Shown here: positions 44,723 to 53,483 of the stretch, one piece after another
Layout of the letters: every line of letters begins with the position of its first letter
Numbering within the stretch: position 1 is the stretch's first letter
NCBI GenBank assembly: GCA_017307375.1
Contig: JAFKFH010000006.1
Location: forward strand, 62,001-126,000
Reading direction: 5' to 3'
Source: Alphaproteobacteria bacterium
Lineage (GTDB): Bacteria; Pseudomonadota; Alphaproteobacteria; Ferrovibrionales; Ferrovibrionaceae
DNA length: 64,000 nucleotides
Made by a program: the position numbers and the translations under genes
The notes under the pieces: model-generated
The model's database searches: none
What the model saw: the letters and a program-made list of their open reading frames with translations, nothing else
Told to the model about the DNA's origin: nothing

Positions 44723-44740
44723 GGAACCGCCTAGGGTTCC
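44723..44740. promoter_or_regulatory. Short inverted repeat between divergent genes
   Basis: GGAACC (44723-44728) and GGTTCC (44735-44740) with a 6-base spacer, midway between the ankyrin and helicase starts. It could be an operator; no regulator is implied. Confidence 0.25.
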
Positions 44741-44764
44741 GACTTTGCCCGGGAGTGCCGCGCG

Positions 44765-46831
44765 TTGCCCAGCCCCACCCCTCTCGATGAGCTGAATGCC
44801 GAGCAGCGGCAGGCGGTGCTGCACGGGGCGGGCGACCCGGCCGGCGGGCCGCCGCTGCTGGTGATCGCAGGGGCGGGGTCGGGCAAGACCAACACGCTCG
44901 CCCATCGCGTCGCGCATCTCGTCGCCGAAGGCGCCGATGCCCGGCGCATCCTGCTGCTGACCTTCAGCCGCCGTGCGGCGATCGAGATGACCCGCCGCGT
45001 CGAACGCATCAGCGGCGAACGCGCACTGCCCTGGGCTGGCACGTTCCACGGCATCGGCGCGCGGCTGCTGCGCGAATTCGCCGGGCGGGTCGGTCTCGAT
45101 GACGGGTTTTCGATCCATGATCGCGAGGATTCGGCCGACCTGATGGCGATGGTTCGCCACGACCTCGGCCTGTCGCAGGCCGAGACGCGCTTCCCGGCGA
45201 AGGCGACCTGCCTGTCGATCTATTCGCGCGCGGTCAATGCAGGCGAGGACCTGGAGGCCGTCCTGGCGCGCCATTTCCCATGGTGCGCCGGCTGGCAGGC
45301 CGAACTGCAGCAGCTGTTTGCCGACTATGTCGACGCCAAGCAGCGCCAGCAGGTCCTCGACTACGACGACCTTCTGCTCTACTGGGCCGAGATGATGACG
45401 GTCCGTGATATCGCCGATACCCTGGGCGCGCGCTTCAGCCATGTCCTGGTCGACGAATACCAGGACACCAACCGGTTGCAGGCCCGGATTCTGCTGGGGT
45501 TGCGTCCCGACGGCCGCGGGGTGACGGTGGTCGGCGACGATGCGCAGAGCATCTATGCCTTTCGTGCCGCTACGGTGCGCAACATCCTCGAGTTCCCGGC
45601 CCATTTCGACCCGCCGGCCCGGGTCGTGACGCTGGAGCGCAACTACCGCTCGACCCAGCCGATCCTGGATGCCGCCAATGCGGTGATCGGGCTGGCGGCC
45701 GAGCGCTTCACCAAGAACCTCTGGACCGACCGGGCCTCGGCGGCGAAACCGCGTCTGGTCACGGTCCGCGACGAGGTCGACCAGGCCCGCTACGTCGTCG
45801 AACAGGTGCTGGCCAATCGCGAGGCGGGCGCGGCGCTGAAGCAGCAGGCGGTGCTGTTCCGCACGTCCCACCACGCCGGCACGCTCGAGATCGAGCTGAT
45901 GCGCCACAACATTCCCTATGTGAAGTTCGGCGGCCTGAAGTTCCTCGATGCCGCGCATGTGAAGGACCTGCTGGCGTTGCTGCGCTGGGTGCAGAACCCG
46001 CGCGACCGCGTTGCGGGGTTTCGCGTACTGACGCTGATCGACGGCGTCGGCCCGGTTTCGGCGGCGCGGCTGCTCGATCACCTGGCTGCCAGCCCGGATC
46101 TGCGCTGGGCCCTTGATACCGTGGCCGTGCCGCCGCGTGGCGCCGCCGGCTGGTCCGGCCTGCGCGACCTGCTGGCCCGCCGGGCGAACTGGCCCGTCGA
46201 GATCGAGATGGCACGTGCCTGGTACGAGCCGCAGCTCGAACGCGCCCATGAGGATGCCGCCGTCCGCAAGGCCGACCTGATCCAGCTTCAGCAGATCGCC
46301 GCCGGCTATGCCTCGCGCGAGCGCTTCCTGACCGAGCTGACGCTCGACCCGCCCGACGCGACCTCCGATGAGGCCGGCGTGCCGCACAAGGATGAGGATT
46401 ACCTGATTCTCTCGACCATCCATTCGGCCAAGGGCCAGGAGTGGCGTGCGGTCTACATGCTCAACGTCGTCGATGGCTGCATGCCCTCCGATCTCGGCAC
46501 CGGCGAAACCGAGGCGCTGGAGGAGGAGCGGCGGCTGCTCTATGTCGGCATGACCCGCGCCCGCGACGATCTGCACCTGCTGGTGCCGCAGCGCTTCTTC
46601 ACCCATAATCAGGCGCCGGGCGGCGATCGCCACGTCTATGCCGCACGCACCCGCTTCATCCCGACTGGCCTGCTGCCGCTGTTCGAGCTGGCATCCTGGC
46701 CCGTTGCCGGACCGTCGGAAGGGCCGCGCGCTGCCGGCCCGGCCGTCGATATCGGGGCGCGGCTGCGACGCCGCTGGCAGGCGCCCCATTCGGTGCAGGA
46801 CGACTTCGACCTCGCTTCCCTCGGCGACTGA
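44765..46831 (+). CDS. UvrD/Rep-family DNA helicase
   Basis: A 688-residue superfamily 1A helicase starting at TTG. Motif I AGAGSGKTNT (Lys41), motif Ia LTFSRRAA, motif II VLVDEYQDTN, motif III GDDAQSIYAFRAA, motif IV LERNYRS, motif V STIHSAKGQEW and motif VI YVGMTRARDDL are all intact, so it should be an active 3'-5' helicase. It is close in length to UvrD/PcrA but lacks their long C-terminal extension. It stands as a single gene, apparently unrelated to the catabolic clusters. Confidence 0.92.
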   Translation: MPSPTPLDELNAEQRQAVLHGAGDPAGGPPLLVIAGAGSGKTNTLAHRVAHLVAEGADARRILLLTFSRRAAIEMTRRVERISGERALPWAGTFHGIGARLLREFAGRVGLDDGFSIHDREDSADLMAMVRHDLGLSQAETRFPAKATCLSIYSRAVNAGEDLEAVLARHFPWCAGWQAELQQLFADYVDAKQRQQVLDYDDLLLYWAEMMTVRDIADTLGARFSHVLVDEYQDTNRLQARILLGLRPDGRGVTVVGDDAQSIYAFRAATVRNILEFPAHFDPPARVVTLERNYRSTQPILDAANAVIGLAAERFTKNLWTDRASAAKPRLVTVRDEVDQARYVVEQVLANREAGAALKQQAVLFRTSHHAGTLEIELMRHNIPYVKFGGLKFLDAAHVKDLLALLRWVQNPRDRVAGFRVLTLIDGVGPVSAARLLDHLAASPDLRWALDTVAVPPRGAAGWSGLRDLLARRANWPVEIEMARAWYEPQLERAHEDAAVRKADLIQLQQIAAGYASRERFLTELTLDPPDATSDEAGVPHKDEDYLILSTIHSAKGQEWRAVYMLNVVDGCMPSDLGTGETEALEEERRLLYVGMTRARDDLHLLVPQRFFTHNQAPGGDRHVYAARTRFIPTGLLPLFELASWPVAGPSEGPRAAGPAVDIGARLRRRWQAPHSVQDDFDLASLGD

Positions 46832-46899
46832 CCGCGCCAGGTCCCGCGCCGACCGACGGTTGCGGCTTGACATCCGGGCGTGAAAAGCCAATCCTTTTC

Positions 46900-46917
46900 A
46901 CCAAACAAACGTTCGGT
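46900..46917. promoter_or_regulatory. Putative TetR operator, site A (P450 promoter)
   Basis: ACCAAACAAACGTTCGGT, an imperfect 18-bp palindrome 19 bases before the P450 ATG. It aligns with the 18-mers at 52451, 58455 and 63067; the right half is the most diverged of the four. Confidence 0.55.
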
Positions 46918-46936
46918 AAAAGGCTACGATTTTTCC

Positions 46937-48166
46937 ATGTCCCAGCCTGCGCCCGCCCCGCTGGTCTACGATCCCCGCGATCCGGCCGTCCGCCGCGATC
47001 CGTTCCCGCTCTATCGCCGATTGCGGACCGAAGATCCCGTGCACTGGAGTCCGGTGCTGCGCGGCTGGATCCTGACCCGGTTCGAGGATGTCCGGCGGGC
47101 GCATGCCGCCGACGAGCTGTCGTCGGACCGCATCACGCCGTTCTACGAGAAGATGCCGGCCCAGGAACGTAGCGTGCTGGCCGAGCTGGTGCACTATCTC
47201 AATCTGTGGCTGGTCTTCCGCAAGGCGCCCGAACATACCCGGCTGCGCCGGCTGCTCAATGCCGGCTTCACCACCCAGGCAGTGCAGAGCCTGCAGCCGC
47301 GGATCAACGAGGTGGTCGACGGGCTGCTCGACCAGCTCGAATACGGCCGCGAAGTCGACCTGATCGCCCGCTTCGCCACGCTGGTGCCGGCGATGGTGAT
47401 CATGCACATGCTGGGCGTGCCGGTCGGCATGCTGCACCAGGTCAAGGAATGGACCAACGAAATGGCGCTGTTCATCGGCAGCGCGCAGGGCGTGGCCGAC
47501 AAGTACGAGCGCGCCGCGGTGGGGGCGCGCGAGATGTCGGCCTATTTCCGCGACCTGATTGCCGCCCGCCGCGCCGAACCGACCGACGACATCCTGAGCC
47601 GCCTGATCGCGGCCCGAGACGACAATGATGCGTTGAGCGAGGATGAACTGGTCGCGTCCTGCATGCTGATGCTGTTCGGCGGCCACGAGACGACGACGAA
47701 CCTGATCGGCAATGCCGCCTACACGCTGTGCCGCCATCCCGACCAGCGCGCCAAGCTGCTGGAGCGACCGGAGCTGATCGGCCCGGCGATCGAGGAGGTG
47801 CTGCGCTATGACGGCCCCAGCAATTCGTCGGCCCGCATCGTCGCGGTCGATCACGAATTGGGGGGCAAGGCGCTGAAGGCGGGCGACCGGGTGTTTGCCA
47901 TGGTCAACGCCGCCAATCGCGACCCCGAGGCCTTCGAGGACCCGGAAACCTTCGATATCGAGCGTTCGCCCAACCGTCACGTCACCTTCGGCTACGGCAT
48001 CCATTTCTGCCTGGGGTCGCAGCTGGCGCGTCTCGAGGGCAAGATCGCGGTGGGCGAACTGGTCCGCCGCTTCCCGGACATGCGGCTCGGCCCCCAGGGC
48101 GAGCCGGAATGGGTAAATGCCATGATCATGCGTGGCCTGCGGGCCCTGCCGGTGGTGACGTCGTGA
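46937..48166 (+). CDS. Cytochrome P450
   Basis: A 409-residue soluble bacterial P450. Heme-ligand Cys358 lies in FGYGIHFCLGSQLAR, the I-helix oxygen motif is GGHETT (248-253), ExxR is E287-R290, and the C-helix HxxxR is EHTRLRR near residue 100. It opens a three-gene rightward operon (P450, thiolase-like, hydratase) by GTG/TGA overlaps. No ferredoxin or ferredoxin reductase is encoded in the window, so redox partners must come from elsewhere. A hydroxylation of the imported or activated carbon skeleton is inferred. Confidence 0.92.
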   Translation: MSQPAPAPLVYDPRDPAVRRDPFPLYRRLRTEDPVHWSPVLRGWILTRFEDVRRAHAADELSSDRITPFYEKMPAQERSVLAELVHYLNLWLVFRKAPEHTRLRRLLNAGFTTQAVQSLQPRINEVVDGLLDQLEYGREVDLIARFATLVPAMVIMHMLGVPVGMLHQVKEWTNEMALFIGSAQGVADKYERAAVGAREMSAYFRDLIAARRAEPTDDILSRLIAARDDNDALSEDELVASCMLMLFGGHETTTNLIGNAAYTLCRHPDQRAKLLERPELIGPAIEEVLRYDGPSNSSARIVAVDHELGGKALKAGDRVFAMVNAANRDPEAFEDPETFDIERSPNRHVTFGYGIHFCLGSQLARLEGKIAVGELVRRFPDMRLGPQGEPEWVNAMIMRGLRALPVVTS

Positions 48167-49419
48167 ACGAGGTCTATGTCGTCGGCTCGTTCTCGACGGC
48201 GTTCGGCAAGAAGCCGGAAACCGGCTTCAAGGACCTGACGCGGGAAGCCTATCTCGGCTGCCTGGCCGATGCCGGTCTGGCCCAGGGCGCCGACATCGAG
48301 CAGGCGTGGTTCGGCAATTGCGGCATGGGCGCGTTCGGGCAGAACAATATCCGCGGCCAGGTCTGCCTGACCCCGCTGGTGGGCGACGGGCTGTTTCCCG
48401 AACGCGTGCCGGTGATCAACGTCGAGGGGGGCTGCGCCACCGCCTCGATGGCCTTCCACGGCGCCTGGAAGGATATCCTCTCCGGACAGTCCCGGCTGTC
48501 GCTGGCCATCGGCGTCGAGAAGACCTTCTTTCCTGGCGACGCCGCGCGCACCCAGTCGATTTTCGAGGGCGGCATCGATCAGCTCGATCCGGCCGAGTGG
48601 CACGACTATTACCGCAGGGCCGGCGAGATTTCGGGCAAGCCGTTCGAACCCAATGCCGGCGGCGGCACCGTGTTCATGGACACCTATGCGATGCAGGCGG
48701 CCTGGCACATGCGCCGCCACGGCACCACCCAGCGCCAGATCGCCGAGGCCGCCTCCAAGAACCATCATCACGGCAGCCTAAATCCCAAGGCGCAATACCG
48801 CTTCGAGGTCAGTGTCGACGAGGTGCTGGCCGACCGCATGGTCAGCTTTCCGCTGACCCGGTCGATGTGCGCCCCGATCGGCGATGGTGCGGCGGCGGCC
48901 TTGCTGTGCTCGGCCGACTATCTGGCGGCGCTGCCCCCGGCGGTACGCGCCCGCGCCGTGCGGGTGCGGGCCTCGACGCTGTCGGGCGGCAAGTACCGCG
49001 ATCCCGCCGAACCGGGTCTCAGCCGCATCGCGGCGCAGAAGGCTTACGCGCAGGCCGGCATCGGTCCGGACGCGATCGACATCGCCGAGGTGCACGACGC
49101 CACCTCTTTCTGCGAAATCTATCAGAGCGAGATGCTCGGTTTCTGCGACGAGGGGCAGGGCGGCGCCTACATTGCCTCGGGGGCCGCGTCGCTCGGCGGC
49201 CGGCGGCCCTGCAACCTGTCGGGCGGGCTGGTTTCCAAGGGGCATCCGGTGGGCGCGACCGGCCTGTCGATGATCGACGAGCTGGTGCTGCAATTGCGCG
49301 GCGAGGCCGGCGCGCGGCAGGCCGGCGCCCCGCGCTATGCCCTGGCCGAGAACGGCGGCGGCGTCGTCGGCTTCGACGAGGCGGCCTGTTCGGTGATCAT
49401 CCTGGAGGCGGGCAAGTGA
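48163..49419 (+). CDS. Thiolase-superfamily acyltransferase/lyase
   Basis: A 418-residue thiolase-fold protein of the SCP-x/lipid-transfer thiolase type. Cys91 in VEGGCATASMAF is the nucleophile; HDATSF and the SKGHPVGATG motif give the His, but the second catalytic Cys of biosynthetic thiolases is not in its usual CxG form. Start is GTG at 48163 overlapping the P450 stop. It may cleave a 3-ketoacyl-CoA or act as a retro-aldol-type lyase, as some SCP-x-like thiolases do. Confidence 0.85.
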   Translation: MNEVYVVGSFSTAFGKKPETGFKDLTREAYLGCLADAGLAQGADIEQAWFGNCGMGAFGQNNIRGQVCLTPLVGDGLFPERVPVINVEGGCATASMAFHGAWKDILSGQSRLSLAIGVEKTFFPGDAARTQSIFEGGIDQLDPAEWHDYYRRAGEISGKPFEPNAGGGTVFMDTYAMQAAWHMRRHGTTQRQIAEAASKNHHHGSLNPKAQYRFEVSVDEVLADRMVSFPLTRSMCAPIGDGAAAALLCSADYLAALPPAVRARAVRVRASTLSGGKYRDPAEPGLSRIAAQKAYAQAGIGPDAIDIAEVHDATSFCEIYQSEMLGFCDEGQGGAYIASGAASLGGRRPCNLSGGLVSKGHPVGATGLSMIDELVLQLRGEAGARQAGAPRYALAENGGGVVGFDEAACSVIILEAGK

Positions 49420-50213
49420 CCGCGGCGCCCCAGATCGCCGTCGCCATCCATGGACCGGTCGTGCTGGCGACGATCACCCCGCCCGACGGCTTCATGAACG
49501 ACGATACGGCGGCCGAACTGGACGCGCTGCTCGACCGGGTCGACGGCGATGCGGCACTGCGTGCCGTCGTCTTCACCGGCGGGCTGCCCGATGTGTTCAT
49601 CCGCCATTTCGATGTCTGCGTGTTGGAACGCCGCGGCCGCGCGATGGCGGCGCGGGGCCTGACGTTCGATCCGGCGCGGCCGGTGCCGGAATCGGTCTAT
49701 CTGCGCTGCCTGCGGCGCATCGAAACATCCGATCGCGCCTTCATCGCCGCGATCAACGGCACGGCGATGGGCGGCGGGTTCGAACTGGGCCTGGCCTGCG
49801 ACATCCGGATCGCGCGGGCCGGGAATTACCTGCTGGGCCTGCCCGAGATCAATATCGGGCTGCTGCCCGGTGCCGGGGGCACCCAGCGCCTGACGCGGCT
49901 GATCGGTGAAGGCCGCGCCCTCGAACTCGCCTTGTTCGGCCGCACCTTCCCGCCGGAACGGGCCCTGGCGCTCGGCATTCTCTCCGAGTGCGTCGACGAT
50001 GTCGTCGCCCGCGGCCTCGAACTGGCCGGTGAACTGGCGGCGAAGCCGCCGCGCGCCTTCGCCCATATCAAGGGCCTCATCCGCGGCGCCGGCGCCGGCC
50101 ATGCCCATGCCGACGAACGCACGCTGTTCTGCGACCTGATGGTCGACGAAACGTCGCTCGGGCTGATGGCCGGCATGAATGCCGGGCGCTACGACATCCG
50201 TGGCCCGCGCTGA
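49416..50213 (+). CDS. Enoyl-CoA hydratase/isomerase
   Basis: A 265-residue crotonase. Both candidate catalytic glutamates are present, in GGGFELGLACDI and LPEINIGLLPGAGG, and the oxyanion loop is intact, so hydration of an enoyl-CoA is plausible. GTG at 49416 overlaps the thiolase stop. The gene ends three bases before the convergent TetR gene. Confidence 0.88.
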   Translation: MTAAPQIAVAIHGPVVLATITPPDGFMNDDTAAELDALLDRVDGDAALRAVVFTGGLPDVFIRHFDVCVLERRGRAMAARGLTFDPARPVPESVYLRCLRRIETSDRAFIAAINGTAMGGGFELGLACDIRIARAGNYLLGLPEINIGLLPGAGGTQRLTRLIGEGRALELALFGRTFPPERALALGILSECVDDVVARGLELAGELAAKPPRAFAHIKGLIRGAGAGHAHADERTLFCDLMVDETSLGLMAGMNAGRYDIRGPR

Positions 50214-50216
50214 ACC

Positions 50217-50813
50217 TTAGCGATAGCGAGCCTTCAGCACGCCGACCATCTCGCCGGCGATCTGGGACGGCGTCTGGCGCCCGGGCCGATACCAGGTCAG
50301 CGTCCAGTTCAGGGCGCCGAGCAGGGTGAGGCGGAAGATGCGGCGGTCCTGCGACCGCACCTCGGGCAACGCCTTGACCAGGTCGCGGAAGATCGCCTCG
50401 TAGCGGTCGCGCTCGCCGATCAGGTGCGGGCGGGTGTCGGCCGCCTCGGACGGCCAGTCGGCGATGATCGCCGCGACATAGCCTTCATTGCCCAGCAGCG
50501 TGTCCAGATGGGCGGCACAGGCCGCTTCTAGCCTTGTCCACGGCTCGGACACACCGTCCAGCGCCCGGGCCTGCGCGGCGAGGATCTGGTCGATGCCGAT
50601 GGTGTAGATCGCCGTCAGGATCTCGTCCTTCGACGGGAAGTGATAGTAGATCGAACCCGGCAGCATGCCGACCGCGGCAGCGATGTCGCGCATCGACGTG
50701 CTTTCGTAGCCGCGCGTCGAGAACAGCCGCGCCGCCTCGTCGAGGATCATCGCACGGCGGTTGTCGGGGCGGGTGGCATCCTTCTCGGGACGCGGTCGGG
50801 GCATCTTCGCCAT
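50217..50813 (-). CDS. TetR-family repressor
   Basis: A 198-residue regulator with N-terminal helix-turn-helix (about residues 18-65: MILDEAARLFSTRGYESTSMRDIAAAVGMLPGSIYYHFPSKDEIL) and an all-helical ligand domain. It lies 26 bases downstream of an acyl-CoA ligase gene, on the same strand, and so is likely made from the ligase promoter that carries operator site B. It is the only TetR gene in the window and the natural candidate for the four 18-bp sites. The ligand is probably an acyl-CoA of the pathway. Confidence 0.9.
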   Translation of the reverse strand: MAKMPRPRPEKDATRPDNRRAMILDEAARLFSTRGYESTSMRDIAAAVGMLPGSIYYHFPSKDEILTAIYTIGIDQILAAQARALDGVSEPWTRLEAACAAHLDTLLGNEGYVAAIIADWPSEAADTRPHLIGERDRYEAIFRDLVKALPEVRSQDRRIFRLTLLGALNWTLTWYRPGRQTPSQIAGEMVGVLKARYR

Positions 50814-50839
50814 GCGGCCACCTTATGGAATGCCCGCGC

Positions 50840-52426
50840 CTAGGACGCAAGCTTGCGCTTTTTCAGGTCGCGGCAATCGATCGCCCGCTCGCGCGGATCG
50901 CCCTGGCCGTCGAAGATCCGGTTCTTCTGGATCTTGTTGGTCGAGGTGACCGGCAGTTCGTCGCGGAAGGCGATCCAGCCGGGGGCCTTGTAGTAGGCAA
51001 GTTGCGCCAGCGCATGGGTGACCAGTGCGGCCGCGGTCTCGGCGCTAGCGGCCGCGCCGGGGGCGGGTACGACACAGGCCATCACCTCCTCGTCCCGCAT
51101 TTCGTCCTTGACCGCCAGGACAGCGACACGGGCGACCGCCGGGTGGGCCGCCAGCACCGCCTCGACCTCCGAGGCCGAGATGTTCTCGCCCGACCGGCGG
51201 ATCATGTCCTTGCGGCGATCGACGAAGTAGAACATCCCGGTCCGGTCCCGCCGCACCACGTCGCCGGTATGGAACCATCCGCCGCGCCAGGCTTCGGCCG
51301 TCGCCTCGGGATTGTCGAGATAGCAGCGAAAGAAGCCGCGCCGCGGATCGGGACCGGCGCAGCGCACCAGCAGCTCGCCCGGCGTGCCGTCGGGCACGGG
51401 CCGGCCTTCGTCGTCGGCGACCATCGCCTCCAACGCACCGGACTGGCGGCCGAAGGCCCGCGTATCGGTCTGCCGCGGCTCGAAATTGTTGGCGAGGAAG
51501 CGGCCGGTCTCGGTCATGCCCCAGACCTCGACCAGCGGCAGGCCGAAGCGTTCCTCGAACGCGGCGTGCAGCGTCGGGTCGCAGCCGGCGCCCAGGCCGA
51601 AGCGGACGCGATGGGCGCGATCCCATGGGCCCGGCGGCTGCTTCAGCAGGGCGGGCGGCATGATGCCGAGATAGTGGATGGCGGTTGCCCGCGAGCCGGC
51701 GACATCCTGCCACCAGGTCGAGGCATGGAAGCGATCGGGCAGGATCAGGCAGTTGCGGGTCAGGATCGCCGTGGTCACGCTGGTCACGCCGCAATTCATG
51801 TGGAACGCGGGCAGCGGATTGAGAAGGCGCTCCTCGCCTCGCCGCATCGTGAACAACCCGCCGAGATCGCGGTACCAGCGCCCGACGGTCAGGACGTATT
51901 CGTTGGTCAGCACGCAGCCCTTGGGCGCACCCGACGTGCCGGAGGTGTACAGGATCAGCGCCTCGGCCTGCTGCCCCGGCGGATTGGCGCGCGGGGCGGG
52001 CGGGGCCTGCGGCAGGTCCATGTCGTCGGCAAGCGCCACCGGCGGGCCGCCGGCCGCCAGGGCCGGCCCGACGATCGCCGCGGCTGCGGCCGTTGCCACC
52101 ACGAGGTCGGCAGCGGCATGGCCGAGCTGGTAGCGGATCTCGGCGGCCCGGTGGTCAGGGTTCATCGGCACGATCGATGCGCCCAGGCGGTTCAGGGCGA
52201 GAAAATGCAGGAAATGCAGCGGCTGGCTGCCGAGGTTGAGGGCGATGCGATGGCCCGCGCCCCAACCGCATGCCCGGTAGCGGGCCGACAGCGCCTCGAC
52301 CCGGGCGGCGGCCTCGCCATAGGTCAGCACCGTGCCGCCGCAGGACGGCGTCGTGGCCAGAAAGTCGAGGTCGGGGGTGTCGGCGCTGGCTTCGGCGAAG
52401 GCGTCGTACAGGGATGCGATGGTCAT
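50840..52426 (-). CDS. AMP-forming acyl-CoA synthetase
   Basis: A 528-residue ligase with P-loop YTSGTSGAPKG, WGMTET, FHTGDVVRRDRTGMFYFVDRRKDM and the C-terminal catalytic Lys region TSTNKIQKNR. It is complete in length and motifs. It is divergent from the enoyl reductase, sharing the promoter region with operator site B. Probably activates the imported acid or a P450 product. Confidence 0.88.
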   Translation of the reverse strand: MTIASLYDAFAEASADTPDLDFLATTPSCGGTVLTYGEAAARVEALSARYRACGWGAGHRIALNLGSQPLHFLHFLALNRLGASIVPMNPDHRAAEIRYQLGHAAADLVVATAAAAAIVGPALAAGGPPVALADDMDLPQAPPAPRANPPGQQAEALILYTSGTSGAPKGCVLTNEYVLTVGRWYRDLGGLFTMRRGEERLLNPLPAFHMNCGVTSVTTAILTRNCLILPDRFHASTWWQDVAGSRATAIHYLGIMPPALLKQPPGPWDRAHRVRFGLGAGCDPTLHAAFEERFGLPLVEVWGMTETGRFLANNFEPRQTDTRAFGRQSGALEAMVADDEGRPVPDGTPGELLVRCAGPDPRRGFFRCYLDNPEATAEAWRGGWFHTGDVVRRDRTGMFYFVDRRKDMIRRSGENISASEVEAVLAAHPAVARVAVLAVKDEMRDEEVMACVVPAPGAAASAETAAALVTHALAQLAYYKAPGWIAFRDELPVTSTNKIQKNRIFDGQGDPRERAIDCRDLKKRKLAS

Positions 52427-52450
52427 TGCACCGGCTGCCTCTCTATGACA

Positions 52451-52468
52451 AACAACTGACTGTTTGGT
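52451..52468. promoter_or_regulatory. Putative TetR operator, site B (ligase/reductase)
   Basis: AACAACTGACTGTTTGGT in the 67-base gap between the divergent ligase and enoyl-reductase starts. The right half TGTTTGGT is identical to site D; an extra left-half match, GACAAACA, begins at 52447. It could control both genes and the TetR gene itself. Confidence 0.55.
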
Positions 52469-52493
52469 ATATCAGCCCCGGAGCCCGCGTTCC

Positions 52494-53483
52494 ATGAAAG
52501 TGATCGAGTTTGCCGCGTTCGGCCGCCCGGCCGAAATGGCCCGGCTGGTCGAACGGCCCGACCCGCCGCCGCCCGGCCCGGGCGAGGTCCTGGTCGAAAC
52601 CCTGCTCGCCACGATCAACCCGGCCGACCTGCTGACGATCGAGGGCCGTTACGGCGTGCGTCCACGCCTGCCGGCGATACCGGGGGCGGAGGCGGTCGGC
52701 CGCATCGGCGCGCTGGGCGAGGGCGTCGCGGGGCTCGCTGTCGGTGACGCCGTGCTCATCCTGAGCGGGGCGACCTGGCGCGATCGCACGGTGCTCAAGG
52801 CGGGGGCGGTCGTTCGCCTGCCGCCCGGCATCGATCTCGAACAGGCAGCGATGATCAAGGCCAACCCGGCGACCGCCGCCGCGATGATTACCGGCATCCT
52901 GCCGCTCGCCGGGGGCGACTGGCTGATCCAGAACGCGGCCAATTCCGCGGCCGGCCGCTTCGTCGTCCAGCTGTCCCGCCGCCGCGGCATCCGCACCGTC
53001 AATGTCGTCCGGCGCCTGGAGGCGGTTGCCGACCTGCAGCGGCTGGGTGCCGACGTGGTCCTGGTCGATGACGGTCGCGATGCCGCCCGGCTCGCCCGCG
53101 ACGTCGTGGCGGCGACCGGCGGGGCGCCGATCCGTCTGGCGCTCGACGCGGTCGGCGGCGGCGCGACCGACGGGCTTGCCGCCAGCCTGGCCGATGGCGG
53201 CGTCATCGCCAATTACGGCCTGCTGTCGGGTGCGCCCTGCCAGGTCGATCCCTTCCATCTCGTCTTCCGCGGCATCCGCCTGCAGGGCTTCTGGCTGGCG
53301 CAGTACGCCAAGGCGCAGGGCGCGCCAGCGATGCAGGCGCTGTTTGCCGAGCTGATCGAACTGGTCGCCCGCGGCGAGATTCGTGCCGAGGTCGAGGCGC
53401 GCTATCCCTTTGCGCGCATCGCCGAGGCACTGGATCATGCCGCCCGGCCGGGCCGGTCGGGCAAGATCCTGCTCACACCCTGA
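52494..53483 (+). CDS. MDR-family 2-enoyl thioester reductase
   Basis: A 329-residue zinc-independent medium-chain reductase of the ETR/MECR type: NPADLLTIEGRYG, the substrate loop PGAEAVGRIG, the NADPH fold motif LIQNAANSAAGRFVVQLSRRRGIRTVNVVRR and an FHLVFRGIRLQGFWL segment. It should reduce an enoyl-CoA with NADPH. It overlaps the convergent degenerate ligase gene by 11 bases. Confidence 0.85.
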   Translation: MKVIEFAAFGRPAEMARLVERPDPPPPGPGEVLVETLLATINPADLLTIEGRYGVRPRLPAIPGAEAVGRIGALGEGVAGLAVGDAVLILSGATWRDRTVLKAGAVVRLPPGIDLEQAAMIKANPATAAAMITGILPLAGGDWLIQNAANSAAGRFVVQLSRRRGIRTVNVVRRLEAVADLQRLGADVVLVDDGRDAARLARDVVAATGGAPIRLALDAVGGGATDGLAASLADGGVIANYGLLSGAPCQVDPFHLVFRGIRLQGFWLAQYAKAQGAPAMQALFAELIELVARGEIRAEVEARYPFARIAEALDHAARPGRSGKILLTP